64,000 nucleotides of DNA from JAENVT01 sp963773085 (GCA_963773085.1 CAVYZS010000008.1:124001-188000); one strand, 5' to 3'. Positions 1 to 8,332 are shown, counted from the stretch's first letter. Numbers and translations: made by a program. The notes: a model not told the origin generated them from the letters alone.

Positions 1-214
1 GGTCAACACAACTCCAGACGTCGGTTCAGGAGGACGAGCGAACTGAGCAACGTGACAGTTGTAGTCCAGCAAGCGCGGGTGATGGTGGATAGTCGCCGCG
101 ACCTGGGTGCCCTACATGTTTCTCGGCATGTTGCTCGGTCGGCTGCTACATCGTGATCGGGGCGATGCGAGGGGTGTCCATGCCGCCATCCTGCCGCGAC
201 GGCAGAATGCAATC
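1..214. other. Left edge, no supported gene
   Basis: I see no convincing gene in the first 200 bases. Short open frames exist on both strands, but none has a recognisable domain or a good start site. The far end (203-208) holds the -10 element assigned to the HIT gene. Confidence 0.4.
203..208 (+). promoter_or_regulatory. -10 element of HIT gene
   Basis: CAGAAT followed by 6 nt and then GTG at 215. It matches the NANNNT-N6-start leaderless layout seen across the window. It favours the GTG at 215 over the upstream in-frame start at 107. Confidence 0.4.
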
Positions 215-637
215 GTGATCGAACCGCCGTGCTTGTTCTGCGATGTCGTCAACGGGGTGGTGCCCGTTCGTACGGTGCTCAGTGACGACGTTGCAGTCGC
301 CTTTCTCGACCGCTCGCCGGTGTTCAAGGGGCACGTGCTGATCGTGCCCAGGCGCCACACCGTCACGCTCGCCGATCTCGAGGTTGATCTCGTCGGCGGT
401 CTGTTCGAGCGCGTTCAGCGGGTCTCGTCGCGCATGCCCGCGGCCCTCGGTTGCGACGGGACGTTCGTGGCGATCAACAATGTCGTCAGTCAGAGCGTCG
501 CCCACCTCCACGTCCATGTCGTTCCGCGGCGCCGCAAGGACGGACTACGCGGGTTCTTCTGGCCACGCGTGCGCTACGAGTCCGATGCCGAGGCCGACGA
601 CTACGCCCAGCGACTCTCCAACGCTTTCACTGATTGA
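215..637 (+). CDS. HIT family hydrolase/transferase
   Basis: Histidine-triad family protein of 140 aa, a normal HIT length, probably acting on nucleotide phosphoramidates or dinucleoside polyphosphates in the cytoplasm. The N-terminus has the CLFCDVVNG block typical of zinc-binding HIT proteins. The triad HLHVHVVPR places the catalytic histidines at about residues 97, 99 and 101. An in-frame start at 107 would add 36 residues with no family match, so I use the GTG at 215, which has a -10 hexamer 6 nt upstream. The family is clear; the substrate is not. Confidence 0.85.
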   Translation: MIEPPCLFCDVVNGVVPVRTVLSDDVAVAFLDRSPVFKGHVLIVPRRHTVTLADLEVDLVGGLFERVQRVSSRMPAALGCDGTFVAINNVVSQSVAHLHVHVVPRRRKDGLRGFFWPRVRYESDAEADDYAQRLSNAFTD

Positions 638-657
638 TCTCGCCTGCTGATGATGAA

Positions 658-1305
658 TCAGCAGACGATCCGCATCTCGATGCCGCGCCCGTCGATGATG
701 CCGTCGCCGAACACCCGGTGCTCGCCACGTTGGAAGCGCCGCACGCTCCACAGCACGGCGTAGGCGTCGAGCACATCGTCGATCGCCGCGCCAGGCGGTA
801 CTGCAGCGGGGAGGTCGAAGTGAGCGGCGAGCAGGCGTCGCCGGATGACCGTGCCGTCATGTGTCCTCTTCGATGGCAGGCTTTCGTCGTCGTTGAGCAG
901 CTTGAACGCGCACTCGGGGTGTACCTCGATGACACGGTCCTGATTCGTCGGGTCGATGAGACGATCGACCTCGGCGACCTTGGACATGATGTTGTACGTC
1001 TGCAGGGAGATCCCGCGGCCCGTTGTGGACCGCGACGTGGCCAAGGCTGATTCGTATGTGGTGCATGCGAGCGCGACGCGCGGCGGCGCCGGGAACACCG
1101 AGCTTCGGGCACGGCCGAGATACTTGCGCGCCTCGATGTCGCATGTCCGCGGCGGCCCGTCGCTCAAGCCAATCGGCATGTCGATGCCGATGAGCGCGAA
1201 GCCTTCGAGGGCCAATGTCGGGTGCACGACCACGCCGTTGGTCGTCGCGATGATCCATCCTGCCCTGCACCCGTCGATTCCGGCGGTGTGTTCTTGATCA
1301 CTCAT
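658..1305 (-). CDS. DUF429 family protein (predicted RNase H-fold nuclease)
   Basis: A 215-aa protein beginning with the DUF429 signature GIDGCRAGW, followed by IGIDMPIGLSDGPPR and a C-terminal IDDVLDAYAVLW block. DUF429 is predicted to have an RNase H-like fold, with acidic residues such as the Asp in GIDG and the Asp pair near IDDVLDA binding metal. Biological role is unknown. It converges with the HIT gene (20 bp between stops) and is divergent from the HU gene. Confidence 0.8.
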   Translation of the reverse strand: MSDQEHTAGIDGCRAGWIIATTNGVVVHPTLALEGFALIGIDMPIGLSDGPPRTCDIEARKYLGRARSSVFPAPPRVALACTTYESALATSRSTTGRGISLQTYNIMSKVAEVDRLIDPTNQDRVIEVHPECAFKLLNDDESLPSKRTHDGTVIRRRLLAAHFDLPAAVPPGAAIDDVLDAYAVLWSVRRFQRGEHRVFGDGIIDGRGIEMRIVC

Positions 1306-1325
1306 CTCAGCTCACTTGGGTGTGA

Positions 1326-1401
1326 TTGCAAATGCAATAACTTTGATGCTTGTATTTGGCGCGCGAAACACGCACGATTTGTGGACGTAACGCTCCGTTA
1401 C
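1326..1401 (+). promoter_or_regulatory. Putative HU promoter and 5' UTR inverted repeat
   Basis: The 128-bp gap upstream of HU is locally AT-rich. A weak -35-like TTGCAA lies at 1326-1331 and a TGTATT box at 1351-1356. The UTR contains a perfect inverted repeat, GTAACG-CTC-CGTTAC, at 1387-1401, about 33 nt before the HU start. It could be an operator or a short RNA hairpin. The promoter boxes are weak guesses; the repeat is exact. Confidence 0.35.
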
Positions 1402-1433
1402 TACAACTCGATACCCGGAGGTATCAACTCAAC

Positions 1434-1712
1434 ATGACCAAAGCAGAGCTGATCGATGCGGTGGCGAAGAGCGCCGACGTGAGCAAGGCGGATGCCGAGC
1501 GAACTGTCGGTGCGTTCTTCGACATCGTCACGAACGCTGCCAAGACGGGCGACAAGGTCGCCTGGCCGGGCTTCGGCTCGTTCAGCACCTCGAGATCCCA
1601 GGCGCGCACTGGCCGTAACCCACAGACCGGCGCTGCAGTGAACATTGCTGCATCGACGCGGATGAAGTTCACGGCGAGCAGCACGCTCAAAGCAGCCCTC
1701 AACAACAGGTAA
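1434..1712 (+). CDS. hup: DNA-binding protein HU
   Basis: A 92-aa HU/IHF-family nucleoid protein. It begins MTKAELIDAVAKSADVSK and carries the beta-arm region GRNPQTGAAVNIAAS, which inserts in the minor groove. CGGAGGT at 1416-1422 serves as ribosome binding site for the ATG at 1434. It lacks the Lys/Ala tail that many actinobacterial HU proteins carry. A separate gene 30 bp downstream encodes just such a tail, so the two may together do the work of a tailed HU. Confidence 0.95.
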   Translation: MTKAELIDAVAKSADVSKADAERTVGAFFDIVTNAAKTGDKVAWPGFGSFSTSRSQARTGRNPQTGAAVNIAASTRMKFTASSTLKAALNNR

Positions 1713-1742
1713 CTAACCGAACCAAGAAAGAAGGAAACACAA

Positions 1743-2075
1743 GTGGCAGCAACGAAGGCTCCGGCCAAGAAGGCGGCTCCTGCCAAGAAGGCAGCAGCCA
1801 AGAAGGCAGCTCCGGCGAAGAAGGCCGCAGCGAAGAAGGCTCCGGCGAAGAAGGCCGCAGCAGCGAAGAAGGCTCCCGCCAAGAAGGCCGCAGTGAGGCG
1901 GGCCCCGGCGAAGAAGGCTCCGGCGAAGAAGGCCGCAGTGAGGCGGGCCCCGGCGAAGAAGGCTCCGGCGAAGAAGGCCGCAGTGAAGCGGGCCCCGGCC
2001 AAGAAGGCTCCGGCCAAGAAGGCCGCGCCGGCCAAGAAGGCTCCCGCCAAGAAGGCAGCGGCAGCCCGTAGGTAA
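1743..2075 (+). CDS. Lys/Ala/Pro-rich histone H1-like protein
   Basis: A 110-aa protein made almost only of KKAPAKKAA-type repeats, highly basic and presumably unstructured. It resembles eukaryotic H1 tails and the tails of actinobacterial HU proteins, and should bind DNA without sequence specificity. Start is GTG at 1743, with a GAAGGA purine tract just upstream. It probably shares a transcript with HU and ends before a strong terminator. The internal 15-codon repeats make its length prone to change. Confidence 0.8.
   Translation: MAATKAPAKKAAPAKKAAAKKAAPAKKAAAKKAPAKKAAAAKKAPAKKAAVRRAPAKKAPAKKAAVRRAPAKKAPAKKAAVKRAPAKKAPAKKAAPAKKAPAKKAAAARR
1881..2015 (+). repeat. Three tandem 45-bp in-frame repeats
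   Basis: Units at 1881-1925 and 1926-1970 are identical over 45 bp. The unit at 1971-2015 differs at three positions. Each encodes 15 residues with the core KKAAVRRAPAKKAPA. The near identity at the DNA level indicates recent duplication and possible length variation between strains. Confidence 0.9.
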
Positions 2076-2107
2076 TTCCGTCGACGACGTCGATACACGG
2101 AGCAGGA

Positions 2108-2134
2108 GAACGGAGGGCGCGACGCCCTCCGTTC
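2108..2134 (+). terminator. Terminator after HU/H1-like genes
   Basis: Perfect 12-bp stem, GAACGGAGGGCG paired with CGCCCTCCGTTC, with a 3-nt CGA loop. A short T/C-rich run follows. Confidence 0.8.
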
Positions 2135-2183
2135 TTCCGTTCCAGCCCGCTTCTCGCGTGTCGATGTCGTGCATGATGGGGCG

Positions 2184-2988
2184 ATGCGTTCGATGTGCGA
2201 CGACCTCGCTGCCGAGCATGATGATCTCGACGGCATCGTCGGGACGTTGCCGCGTGTGCAGTGGCTGATCGAGACACCAGCGCCCGGTTGGGCGATCCGT
2301 GACCAGATCAGTCACCTCTGGTTCTTCGACCAACGGGCGTCGCTGGCTCTCACCGACCCCGAAGCGTTCGCGACCGACGTGCAGTGGCTACTGGCCAACG
2401 GCGGAACCGAGGCGTCCATCGAACCGGGCCGATCGATCGAACCCGAAGCGTTGTTGAGTCGCTGGCGCGAAGACAGGCAGGCGCTGATCGACATCGCGTC
2501 GGCAGTCGACCCCGCCGCCCGCGTGCCGTGGTACGGCCCACCGATGGCGGCCCGCTCGTTCATCACGGCCCGGCTGATGGAGACCTGGGCACATGGTCAA
2601 GACGTCGCCGATGCGCTGGGGGTCGTCCGTCGGCCGACGGCGCGGTTGCGCCATGTCGCCCACCTCGGGGTACGCGCCCGGCCGTTCAGCTACGCGGTTC
2701 GCGGTCTGACGATGCCGGCCGACGAAGTTGCTGTGCATCTGACCGGGCCCGATGGGGAGCAATGGCACTGGGGAGATCAAGACGTTGCTGGTGCCGGGGC
2801 CGACAACGCCGTGTCGGGATCAGCGCTCGACTTCTGCCTGGTCGTCACGCAGCGCCGCCATCTGGTCGACACCGGGCTCAGTGTCGTCGGCCCCGCAGCG
2901 ACGGAGTGGATGGCGCATCGCCCAGGCCTTCGCCGGAGGAGTCGGCGCCGGTCGTCGGCCTGGCCAGTTCACAGGCGTCGATTCGTGA
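2184..2988 (+). CDS. TIGR03084 family protein (mycothiol-dependent isomerase-like), frameshifted
   Basis: DinB/maleylpyruvate-isomerase-like helical bundle of about 267 aa, with GWAIRDQISHLWFFD, ARLMETWAHGQDVADALG and a C-terminal SCP2-like domain. Families of this kind use mycothiol or bind metal; no specific substrate is evident. As given, the frame shifts near 2915 and would run to 3047 with an Arg-rich tail. Removing one base at 2913-2916 restores the family-like ending AIAQAFAGG...GQFTGVDS with a stop at 2988. ATG 2184 has CATGAT 6 nt upstream. GTG 2169 is an alternative start. Confidence 0.8.
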
Positions 2989-3004
2989 GGCGTCGATTCG
3001 TGGG

Positions 3005-3784
3005 TCAGAGATCAGTGATCAGCTTGAAGACCTCTGCGGCGGCGTAGCCGAACGGCTCGCCGAGGCCGCGCAGCCGGTCTCCGATGCGGTTGCGGAAGGC
3101 GGTGAGCTGATCGTCGTCGACGGCCTTCATCGTGCTCTCGAACTGACTGACGTGCGCTTCGAGGGCATCGAGCTTGCGATGGACGTAGCGCAGGTCATCG
3201 CCGCCGACGTCTTCGACGTGGTCGGGCTCGTCGGCTTCCCACAGCAACAACGCCTTCGGCCGGTGCGCCGCCAATCGCTGCTCTTTGTAGAAGTGCGGAT
3301 CGCGGGCCGCGACGATCGCTTCGCAGGCGAGGAGCCCGGCATGGCGGTGGTCGGGATGCAGGCGGTAGCGCTTCCACGGATCGTGACCGAGCACGACCTC
3401 GGGGCACAGCTCGCGGATCACGCCGGCAACCTCCCCGCGAGTCTGCAGATCGCTGTCCAGTTCGCCGTCGACGCGATCGAGGAACATCACCGATCCGGTG
3501 TTGGCGCCGCTCAGCAGCCGCGCCGCCTCACGTTGTTCGCGTTGACGCTGCGCCGTGAGCGCGCGCACATCGGCATCGGGGTCCCACGTTCCCTTCGAGC
3601 CGTCCGTGCAGATCAGGTGGTGCACGACACAGCCTGCGTCGGCCCACTTGGCGAGGGTGCCCCCGCCTCCGAACTCGGTGTCGTCGGGATGGGCGGCGAT
3701 GGCCAGCGCCGATGCCGGCACGGCGAGGTTGTGGGTGAACCCGGCGCTTGCTAGCGCTGGTTGACCGGGTTCGTTTGCAGCCAT
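3005..3784 (-). CDS. PIG-L family deacetylase (LmbE/MshB-like)
   Basis: A 259-aa zinc-dependent N-acetylglucosaminyl deacetylase-family protein. The metal site is visible as AHPDD (about residues 31-35) and the later LHPDHRHAG. MshB in mycothiol synthesis and Mca amidase belong to the same superfamily, and the genome clearly has mycothiol-linked proteins, but sequence alone does not fix the substrate. The start overlaps the end of fbiD by 34 bp, so the two genes probably form one transcript. Confidence 0.85.
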   Translation of the reverse strand: MAANEPGQPALASAGFTHNLAVPASALAIAAHPDDTEFGGGGTLAKWADAGCVVHHLICTDGSKGTWDPDADVRALTAQRQREQREAARLLSGANTGSVMFLDRVDGELDSDLQTRGEVAGVIRELCPEVVLGHDPWKRYRLHPDHRHAGLLACEAIVAARDPHFYKEQRLAAHRPKALLLWEADEPDHVEDVGGDDLRYVHRKLDALEAHVSQFESTMKAVDDDQLTAFRNRIGDRLRGLGEPFGYAAAEVFKLITDL

Positions 3785-4374
3785 GTCGGAAGCACTTCCT
3801 GGACGAGCGGATGGGCGAGGTCGGACGGAGTGTCGATGTCGACGGCGAGCAGTGGATCGCGGCGCACGTGCACCGAGAGCCCGGCGGCGATCGCCGAGCG
3901 GAGGTGGCGTTGAAAGGATCCCGGGCCATAGGAGAACTGGAACGGCATGTCAGTGGGGACAGCGATGACGTTGGTGCCGTCGTCGTGGCGGTCGGGAACG
4001 AGGGTCAGCATGCCCGGCTCGGTCAACCTGGCCAGCGAATGGGCGCGGGGAAGATCACCGTGGGCGACGACGACGTCGGTGACGCCCGCCTCGCGAAGGT
4101 CGACGACGCTGTTGTTGACAGCCGCATTGAGACCTACGCCGGGATGCCACAGGATCGATGCACCGTGTTCGCTCGCCCACGCCGCGACCTGCTCGTCGTC
4201 GCAGGCGACGAACGTGGGGAGCTCGCCGGCCGCGGCGAGCACGCGAACCGATGTCCATCGGGCGAGACGCTCGCGTTCGGCGTCACCGAGCACGGCTGCC
4301 AGCCGGGCCTTGGCATTGATGAACGCCTTCACCGGGACGAGGACGACGGCATTCACTGCTGGCATCGTAGGCAC
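3751..4374 (-). CDS. fbiD: 2-phospho-L-lactate/phosphoenolpyruvate guanylyltransferase (F420 biosynthesis)
   Basis: CofC/FbiD family, 207 aa. It activates a phosphorylated three-carbon acid with GTP for the coenzyme F420 side chain. Typical segments are VLVPVKAFINAKARLA near the N-terminus, VVVAHGDLPRA, DGTNVIAVP and FSYGPGSFQRH. Start is GTG 4374 or ATG 4365. It is divergent from gpsA, and the shared region contains the palindrome CGTAGG-CA-CCTACG. No other F420 gene is in the window. Confidence 0.85.
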   Translation of the reverse strand: MPTMPAVNAVVLVPVKAFINAKARLAAVLGDAERERLARWTSVRVLAAAGELPTFVACDDEQVAAWASEHGASILWHPGVGLNAAVNNSVVDLREAGVTDVVVAHGDLPRAHSLARLTEPGMLTLVPDRHDDGTNVIAVPTDMPFQFSYGPGSFQRHLRSAIAAGLSVHVRRDPLLAVDIDTPSDLAHPLVQEVLPTWLQTNPVNQR

Positions 4375-4375
4375 C

Positions 4376-4381
4376 TACGCT
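4376..4381 (+). promoter_or_regulatory. -10 element of gpsA
   Basis: TACGCT, then gtgttc (6 nt), then ATG at 4388. Leaderless layout. It overlaps a 14-bp palindrome shared with the divergent fbiD start. Confidence 0.55.
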
Positions 4382-4387
4382 GTGTTC

Positions 4388-5383
4388 ATGCCGATCAACG
4401 TTGCCGTCATCGGCGCAGGTTCCTGGGGCACGACGATCGCGGCGATGGCTGCGGTCAACACTCCGACCATCTTGTGGGCTCGCCGACCGGAGCTGGCAGC
4501 GCAGATCAACGATGCCCATGTGAACGGTGACTACCTGGCCAGTTTCGTGCTGCCCGAGCAGTTGCGAGCGACGAGCTCGCTGGAAGAAGCGGTCAGCCGC
4601 GCCGACGTCCTGGTGATGGCCGTGCCGTCGCACGGGTACCGCGACGTGGCATCGCAGGCGGCGCCGTTCCTGCGACCTTGGGTGCCAATCGTGTCGCTGA
4701 CGAAGGGGATCGAGCGCAGCTCGCGCAAGCGGATGAGCGAAGTCACCAGTGACGAGATGCCTGGCCATCCCGTCGCCGTGCTCACGGGTCCGAATCTGGC
4801 CAAGGAGATCCTCGGCGGCCAGCCGGCGGCCAGCGTGGTGGCGATCGACGACGAGGTGATCGCCGCCGAGCTGCAACGTATCTTCGGCCGGCCGAGCCTG
4901 CGGATCTACACCAACCCTGATGTGGTCGGGTGTGAGGTCAGTGGTGTCGTCAAGAACGTGATCGCCATTGCCAGCGGTATGGCGTCGGGCATGGGTTTCG
5001 GCGACAACACGCGTGCCACGCTGATCACACGGGGCCTGGCCGAGATGACCCGGCTGGGTATGGCGATGGGTGGGCACGCCACGACGTTCTCGGGACTTGC
5101 GGGTATCGGCGATCTCATCGCCACGTGCTCGTCGGAGCAGAGCCGCAACAACACCGTCGGATTGCTGTTGGGCCAGGGCAAGTCGATCGACGAGGTGCTG
5201 GCCTCGACCAACATGGTGGCCGAGGGCGTGAAGAGCTCGCCGAGCGTGCTCGACCTGGCCCGGCGTTACGGCGTCGAGATGCCGATCACCGAGCAGGTGG
5301 TCGGCGTCTGTCATCACGGTCGCACCGCGGCAGAGGCTCTCGGGGCACTCATGCAGCGGAGTCGTAAGAGCGAGCTCGATTAG
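4388..5383 (+). CDS. gpsA: Glycerol-3-phosphate dehydrogenase [NAD(P)+]
   Basis: Full-length 331-aa GpsA, reducing dihydroxyacetone phosphate to sn-glycerol 3-phosphate for phospholipid synthesis. The NAD-binding motif GAGSWGT is at residues 9-15. SLTKGIE, GPNLAKEI, the catalytic-Lys segment VVKNVIAIASG, and FSGLAGIGDLIATCSS are all in order. Its TAG stop is followed directly by the ATG of the next gene, so the two are likely co-translated. Confidence 0.95.
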   Translation: MPINVAVIGAGSWGTTIAAMAAVNTPTILWARRPELAAQINDAHVNGDYLASFVLPEQLRATSSLEEAVSRADVLVMAVPSHGYRDVASQAAPFLRPWVPIVSLTKGIERSSRKRMSEVTSDEMPGHPVAVLTGPNLAKEILGGQPAASVVAIDDEVIAAELQRIFGRPSLRIYTNPDVVGCEVSGVVKNVIAIASGMASGMGFGDNTRATLITRGLAEMTRLGMAMGGHATTFSGLAGIGDLIATCSSEQSRNNTVGLLLGQGKSIDEVLASTNMVAEGVKSSPSVLDLARRYGVEMPITEQVVGVCHHGRTAAEALGALMQRSRKSELD

Positions 5384-6544
5384 ATGACGAGCACGGGGGT
5401 GGTCGGAGGGCATTGGCGCGCCACGATCACGCCGTGGGGGGCGCTGGAGCCGTGGGATGGTTCGAACACGACCGACTGGTTCGTGGCTGCCGACGACCGC
5501 TGGCATCGCCCGCAGCACGAGACCTCGACACGACAGGCGACGCTCGACGGCACGCCGGTCGTCGAGACTCGGGTGCGGATACCCGGCGGCGATGCCGTGC
5601 AGCGGGTCTACTCCGTCGCCGACGCCGGCGGTCTGACGATCATCGAGGTGACGAACGAGTCGACGTTGCCGATCGCCGTGGCGTTCACCGGCGGTGGCCT
5701 GCTGTCGCGACGCCCGCCGACCTCGACGCCGGCCCAGGGGATCGAGCTGCCTGCCGACGCGGTCGTCTATCCGATCGGGCACCAGGCGGCGGTGGCCGTC
5801 GCTCGTCCCCACGGTGGGATGGCGGCCGGTGCCGCGTTGCCCGACATGGTTGCGTCAGCAGATCAGGTGTCGCACGGTTGGCTCGCCCAGACCCAGCGGG
5901 CCAGCCGGTTGCTGCTGCCCGATGCGTCGATGGTCGAAGCGGTCACCGCGGCCCGCTGCGAGTTGCTGCTCAACGGGCCGGCCGTTGGAAGGTCGGCGGG
6001 TGACGACGTCGACCCGGCGACGTTCCTGCTCGGGGTCGCCGAGCTCGTGCGCCTCGGCGATCGCCCTTCGATCTGGGTGCCACACGTCGCCGAGCAACTC
6101 GAGCGATGGGCGCGGTCCGGCACCGCCATCGGCACCCCGATGAGTATCGAGGCTGCGGCGCGGGTCCTGCATGCTGCCGGTGAACACCGGGCCGTGGACG
6201 ATCTGCGCAGGATGAACCTCCCGCTCGCCGTCCAGGGGTTAACCGACGACGTGATGCCCGGGGCCCCTGGGCGTGTGCCGTGTTGGGTGGAGCACCAGTT
6301 GGTGACGTCCGACGAGCACACGGCAGCGCTGATGCCTCAGGGCTTCCCGCCGGGGTGGCTCGGTGTCGCCTTCGAGGCCCATGGGCTGGCGATCGGGCTG
6401 GCGTCAAGACTGTCGTTCGCCATCCGCTGGCACGGCGAGCGGCCCGCTGTGCTGTGGGAGGTCAGCGGTGCCCCGATGCCGCTGACCTACGGTGCCTGGT
6501 CGACGGGTCAGTTGTCGGGCGAGGCGTTGTGGCCCTCCGCCTGA
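5384..6544 (+). CDS. Conserved-looking protein of unknown function
   Basis: A 386-aa cytoplasmic protein with no signal peptide or membrane segment. The first half looks beta-rich (WRATITPWGALEPWDGSN, VQRVYSVADAGGLTIIEVTNES), somewhat like the beta-sandwich domains of carbohydrate-active enzymes. The middle is helical and the C-terminal part is Trp-rich (PGWLGVAFEAHGLAIG). I do not recognise the family. Its ATG abuts the gpsA stop with no spacing, which implies co-expression with gpsA. Confidence 0.75.
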   Translation: MTSTGVVGGHWRATITPWGALEPWDGSNTTDWFVAADDRWHRPQHETSTRQATLDGTPVVETRVRIPGGDAVQRVYSVADAGGLTIIEVTNESTLPIAVAFTGGGLLSRRPPTSTPAQGIELPADAVVYPIGHQAAVAVARPHGGMAAGAALPDMVASADQVSHGWLAQTQRASRLLLPDASMVEAVTAARCELLLNGPAVGRSAGDDVDPATFLLGVAELVRLGDRPSIWVPHVAEQLERWARSGTAIGTPMSIEAAARVLHAAGEHRAVDDLRRMNLPLAVQGLTDDVMPGAPGRVPCWVEHQLVTSDEHTAALMPQGFPPGWLGVAFEAHGLAIGLASRLSFAIRWHGERPAVLWEVSGAPMPLTYGAWSTGQLSGEALWPSA

Positions 6545-6545
6545 T

Positions 6546-6559
6546 CGGCCGACCGGCCG
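6546..6559. terminator. Short bidirectional hairpin between convergent genes
   Basis: CGGCCG-AC-CGGCCG lies in the 21-bp gap between two converging genes. The 6-bp stem is weak and has no T-run. Confidence 0.4.
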
Positions 6560-6565
6560 GGCGAG

Positions 6566-7252
6566 TCAGGGCTCGAGGATGGCAGCGTCGCCGACGGCGA
6601 TCCGGCCGGGTTCCATCACGGTCGCATACACCCGGCTGACGGGTCCGCGCTCGTGATGCATCACCCGGAAGTCGCCGTCGATGAACCATGGCTTGTTGCT
6701 TGCGCACGGCAATGCGTAGGCACTGACCTCGCAGAGCACCTCGCCGACCCGCAACTGCACGCCGGCGCGGACGTCGGCCCACGGCAGCCCGCTGACGGTG
6801 ATGTTCTCGCCGGCCCGACCCGGAGCGAGCGGATGGCCGGCCTCGCGGAAGTCGTCGATCACCTCGGCGCTCCATACGCACAACGCCTGCCACGGGCGGC
6901 CATGGTGGCGGCGAGTTGCCTGGCGGTCGCCGGCCATCCCCTTCCATGTCACCTCGGCTGATTCGACCGGCAGCTTCGGCAAGCCGCCGGGCGACACGCT
7001 GAGCTGCACGACCGTGCCGTCGACCCGACTGGGAAGCTGGCCGGCGGCACGCAGAGCCGGCCCGGCGGCGGTCCACGACGACCACACTGCGGCGAGGTCC
7101 GTGGCCAGGTCGCCGGTCGGCGCAGGTGGACGGAGATGCTCGATCACCGACGCCTCGCGCCCCTCGCCGTAGAGGTCGAAGACCAGGTCGGCGAAGTTCA
7201 CCGTGCGTTCTGCGTCGGTCTCGGTGAACCGATAGGGCCCGATGGCGTACAT
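6566..7252 (-). CDS. MOSC domain-containing protein
   Basis: A 228-aa protein with a C-terminal MOSC domain from about residue 75: DGTVVQLSVSPGGLPKLPV, GMAGDRQATRRHHGRPWQALCVWS, GRAGENITVSGL. The conserved Cys is in ALPCASN. MOSC domains act in molybdenum-cofactor sulfuration or N-hydroxylated base reduction. The first 70 residues are an unassigned helical extension. Divergent from selD with only 36 bp between starts. Confidence 0.8.
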   Translation of the reverse strand: MYAIGPYRFTETDAERTVNFADLVFDLYGEGREASVIEHLRPPAPTGDLATDLAAVWSSWTAAGPALRAAGQLPSRVDGTVVQLSVSPGGLPKLPVESAEVTWKGMAGDRQATRRHHGRPWQALCVWSAEVIDDFREAGHPLAPGRAGENITVSGLPWADVRAGVQLRVGEVLCEVSAYALPCASNKPWFIDGDFRVMHHERGPVSRVYATVMEPGRIAVGDAAILEP

Positions 7253-7258
7253 GCCGCA

Positions 7259-7264
7259 ACGCTA
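7259..7264 (-). promoter_or_regulatory. -10 element of MOSC gene
   Basis: On the minus strand TAGCGT, 6 nt, then ATG at 7252. Leaderless layout, back to back with the selD promoter. Confidence 0.55.
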
Positions 7265-7276
7265 GATCAGGCACCG

Positions 7277-7282
7277 TAGGCT
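7277..7282 (+). promoter_or_regulatory. -10 element of selD
   Basis: TAGGCT, then ggcgcc, then GTG at 7289. Leaderless layout. Confidence 0.55.
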
Positions 7283-7288
7283 GGCGCC

Positions 7289-8332
7289 GTGACCGCTGTG
7301 GAAGCCGATTCGTTCGCCGATCCCTTCGCCGACCTGCGACTGACGGAGTGGACGTCGTGCGGCGGGTGCGCAGCCAAGTGGGGCGCCTCGTTGTTGACGG
7401 AGATGGTCACGAAGATGGTCACCGAGATGCCGGCCGGCCGTGACCCGTCGCTGCTCGTGGGCCTTGCGCCATTCGACGATGCGGCGATCTACGAAGTTGC
7501 TCCGGGTGTGGCCCTGGTCAGCACCACCGACTTCTTCCCGCCGCTCGTCGACCATCCCAGCGACTTCGGGGCGATCGCTGCGGCCAATGCGTGCAGCGAC
7601 GTGTTCGCCATGGGTGGCCGGGTGGTCATCGCCGTCAACATTGCCGCCTTCCCCGAGCACTTCCCACGTGACGCGATCGTGGCGATCTTCGATGCTGCGG
7701 CTGCGGTCGTCGCCGAGGCAGGAGGCACCGTTGCCGGCGGCCACACGATCCGCAATCCGGAACCGATCTTCGGTCTCGCCGTGCAGGGAATCGTCGATCC
7801 GGCACGTGTCTTCCGCAAGGGTGGCGGACTCCCCGGCGACGTGTTGATGCTCAGCAAACCGCTCGGAACAGGACTGGCTCTCGCCGGCGGGTCGGCCGAC
7901 GACAAGGCCGCGGCGATCTCCGGCATGCGCCGGTTGAACCGGGTGGCGTCGGAAGAACTGCAATCACTCGGCAGCGCGGTGCATGCGGCCACCGATGTGA
8001 CCGGATACGGCTTGGCCGGACACGGCTGGGAGATGGCCGAACGTGGTGGCGTGCAGGTGATCGTCGAGACCGATGGGCTGCGCGCCTATCCGGGCGCGTT
8101 GGAGGCGGCTCGACGCGGCGTGCGAACCGGCGGGGATCCGCGCAACCGCGACTACGTCGCCGGTCAGCTGCGGTCGTCGGCCGGCGCGGTCGGCGAGGCG
8201 TTGTGCATGGATCCGCAGACATCGGGCGGCTTGTTGGCGGCGATCCATCCTGCGGCCGCATCCTCTCTCTCCGACATGTGGTGGCGGGTCGGCGAAGTCG
8301 CCGCCGGCAACCCGGCCATCGTGTTGCGCTGA
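7289..8332 (+). CDS. selD: Selenide, water dikinase
   Basis: A 347-aa SelD that makes selenophosphate from selenide and ATP for selenocysteine or 2-selenouridine. The N-terminal active-site block TSCGGCAAKWG has Cys at residues 24 and 27 and Lys at 30; it uses Cys, not an in-frame TGA. FDDAAIYEVAPGVALVSTTDFF, NACSDVFAMGG and the C-terminal DPQTSGGLLAAI follow. No selA, selB, tRNA-Sec or selenouridine synthase gene lies nearby. It overlaps rnhB by one base (TGATG). Confidence 0.92.
   Translation: MTAVEADSFADPFADLRLTEWTSCGGCAAKWGASLLTEMVTKMVTEMPAGRDPSLLVGLAPFDDAAIYEVAPGVALVSTTDFFPPLVDHPSDFGAIAAANACSDVFAMGGRVVIAVNIAAFPEHFPRDAIVAIFDAAAAVVAEAGGTVAGGHTIRNPEPIFGLAVQGIVDPARVFRKGGGLPGDVLMLSKPLGTGLALAGGSADDKAAAISGMRRLNRVASEELQSLGSAVHAATDVTGYGLAGHGWEMAERGGVQVIVETDGLRAYPGALEAARRGVRTGGDPRNRDYVAGQLRSSAGAVGEALCMDPQTSGGLLAAIHPAAASSLSDMWWRVGEVAAGNPAIVLR

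Noticed and set aside
1743..2075. CRISPR array suspected from regular repeats
   Set aside because: The repeats are contiguous, in frame, and encode KKAPA-type peptides. There are no unique spacers or cas genes.
4283..5812. Minus-strand open frame of 509 codons opposite gpsA
   Set aside because: Shadow of gpsA and its downstream gene; Arg/His-rich with no recognisable domain.
7289..7400. Selenocysteine codon in selD
   Set aside because: The active-site region reads Cys codons (TSCGGC) and the frame has no internal TGA.
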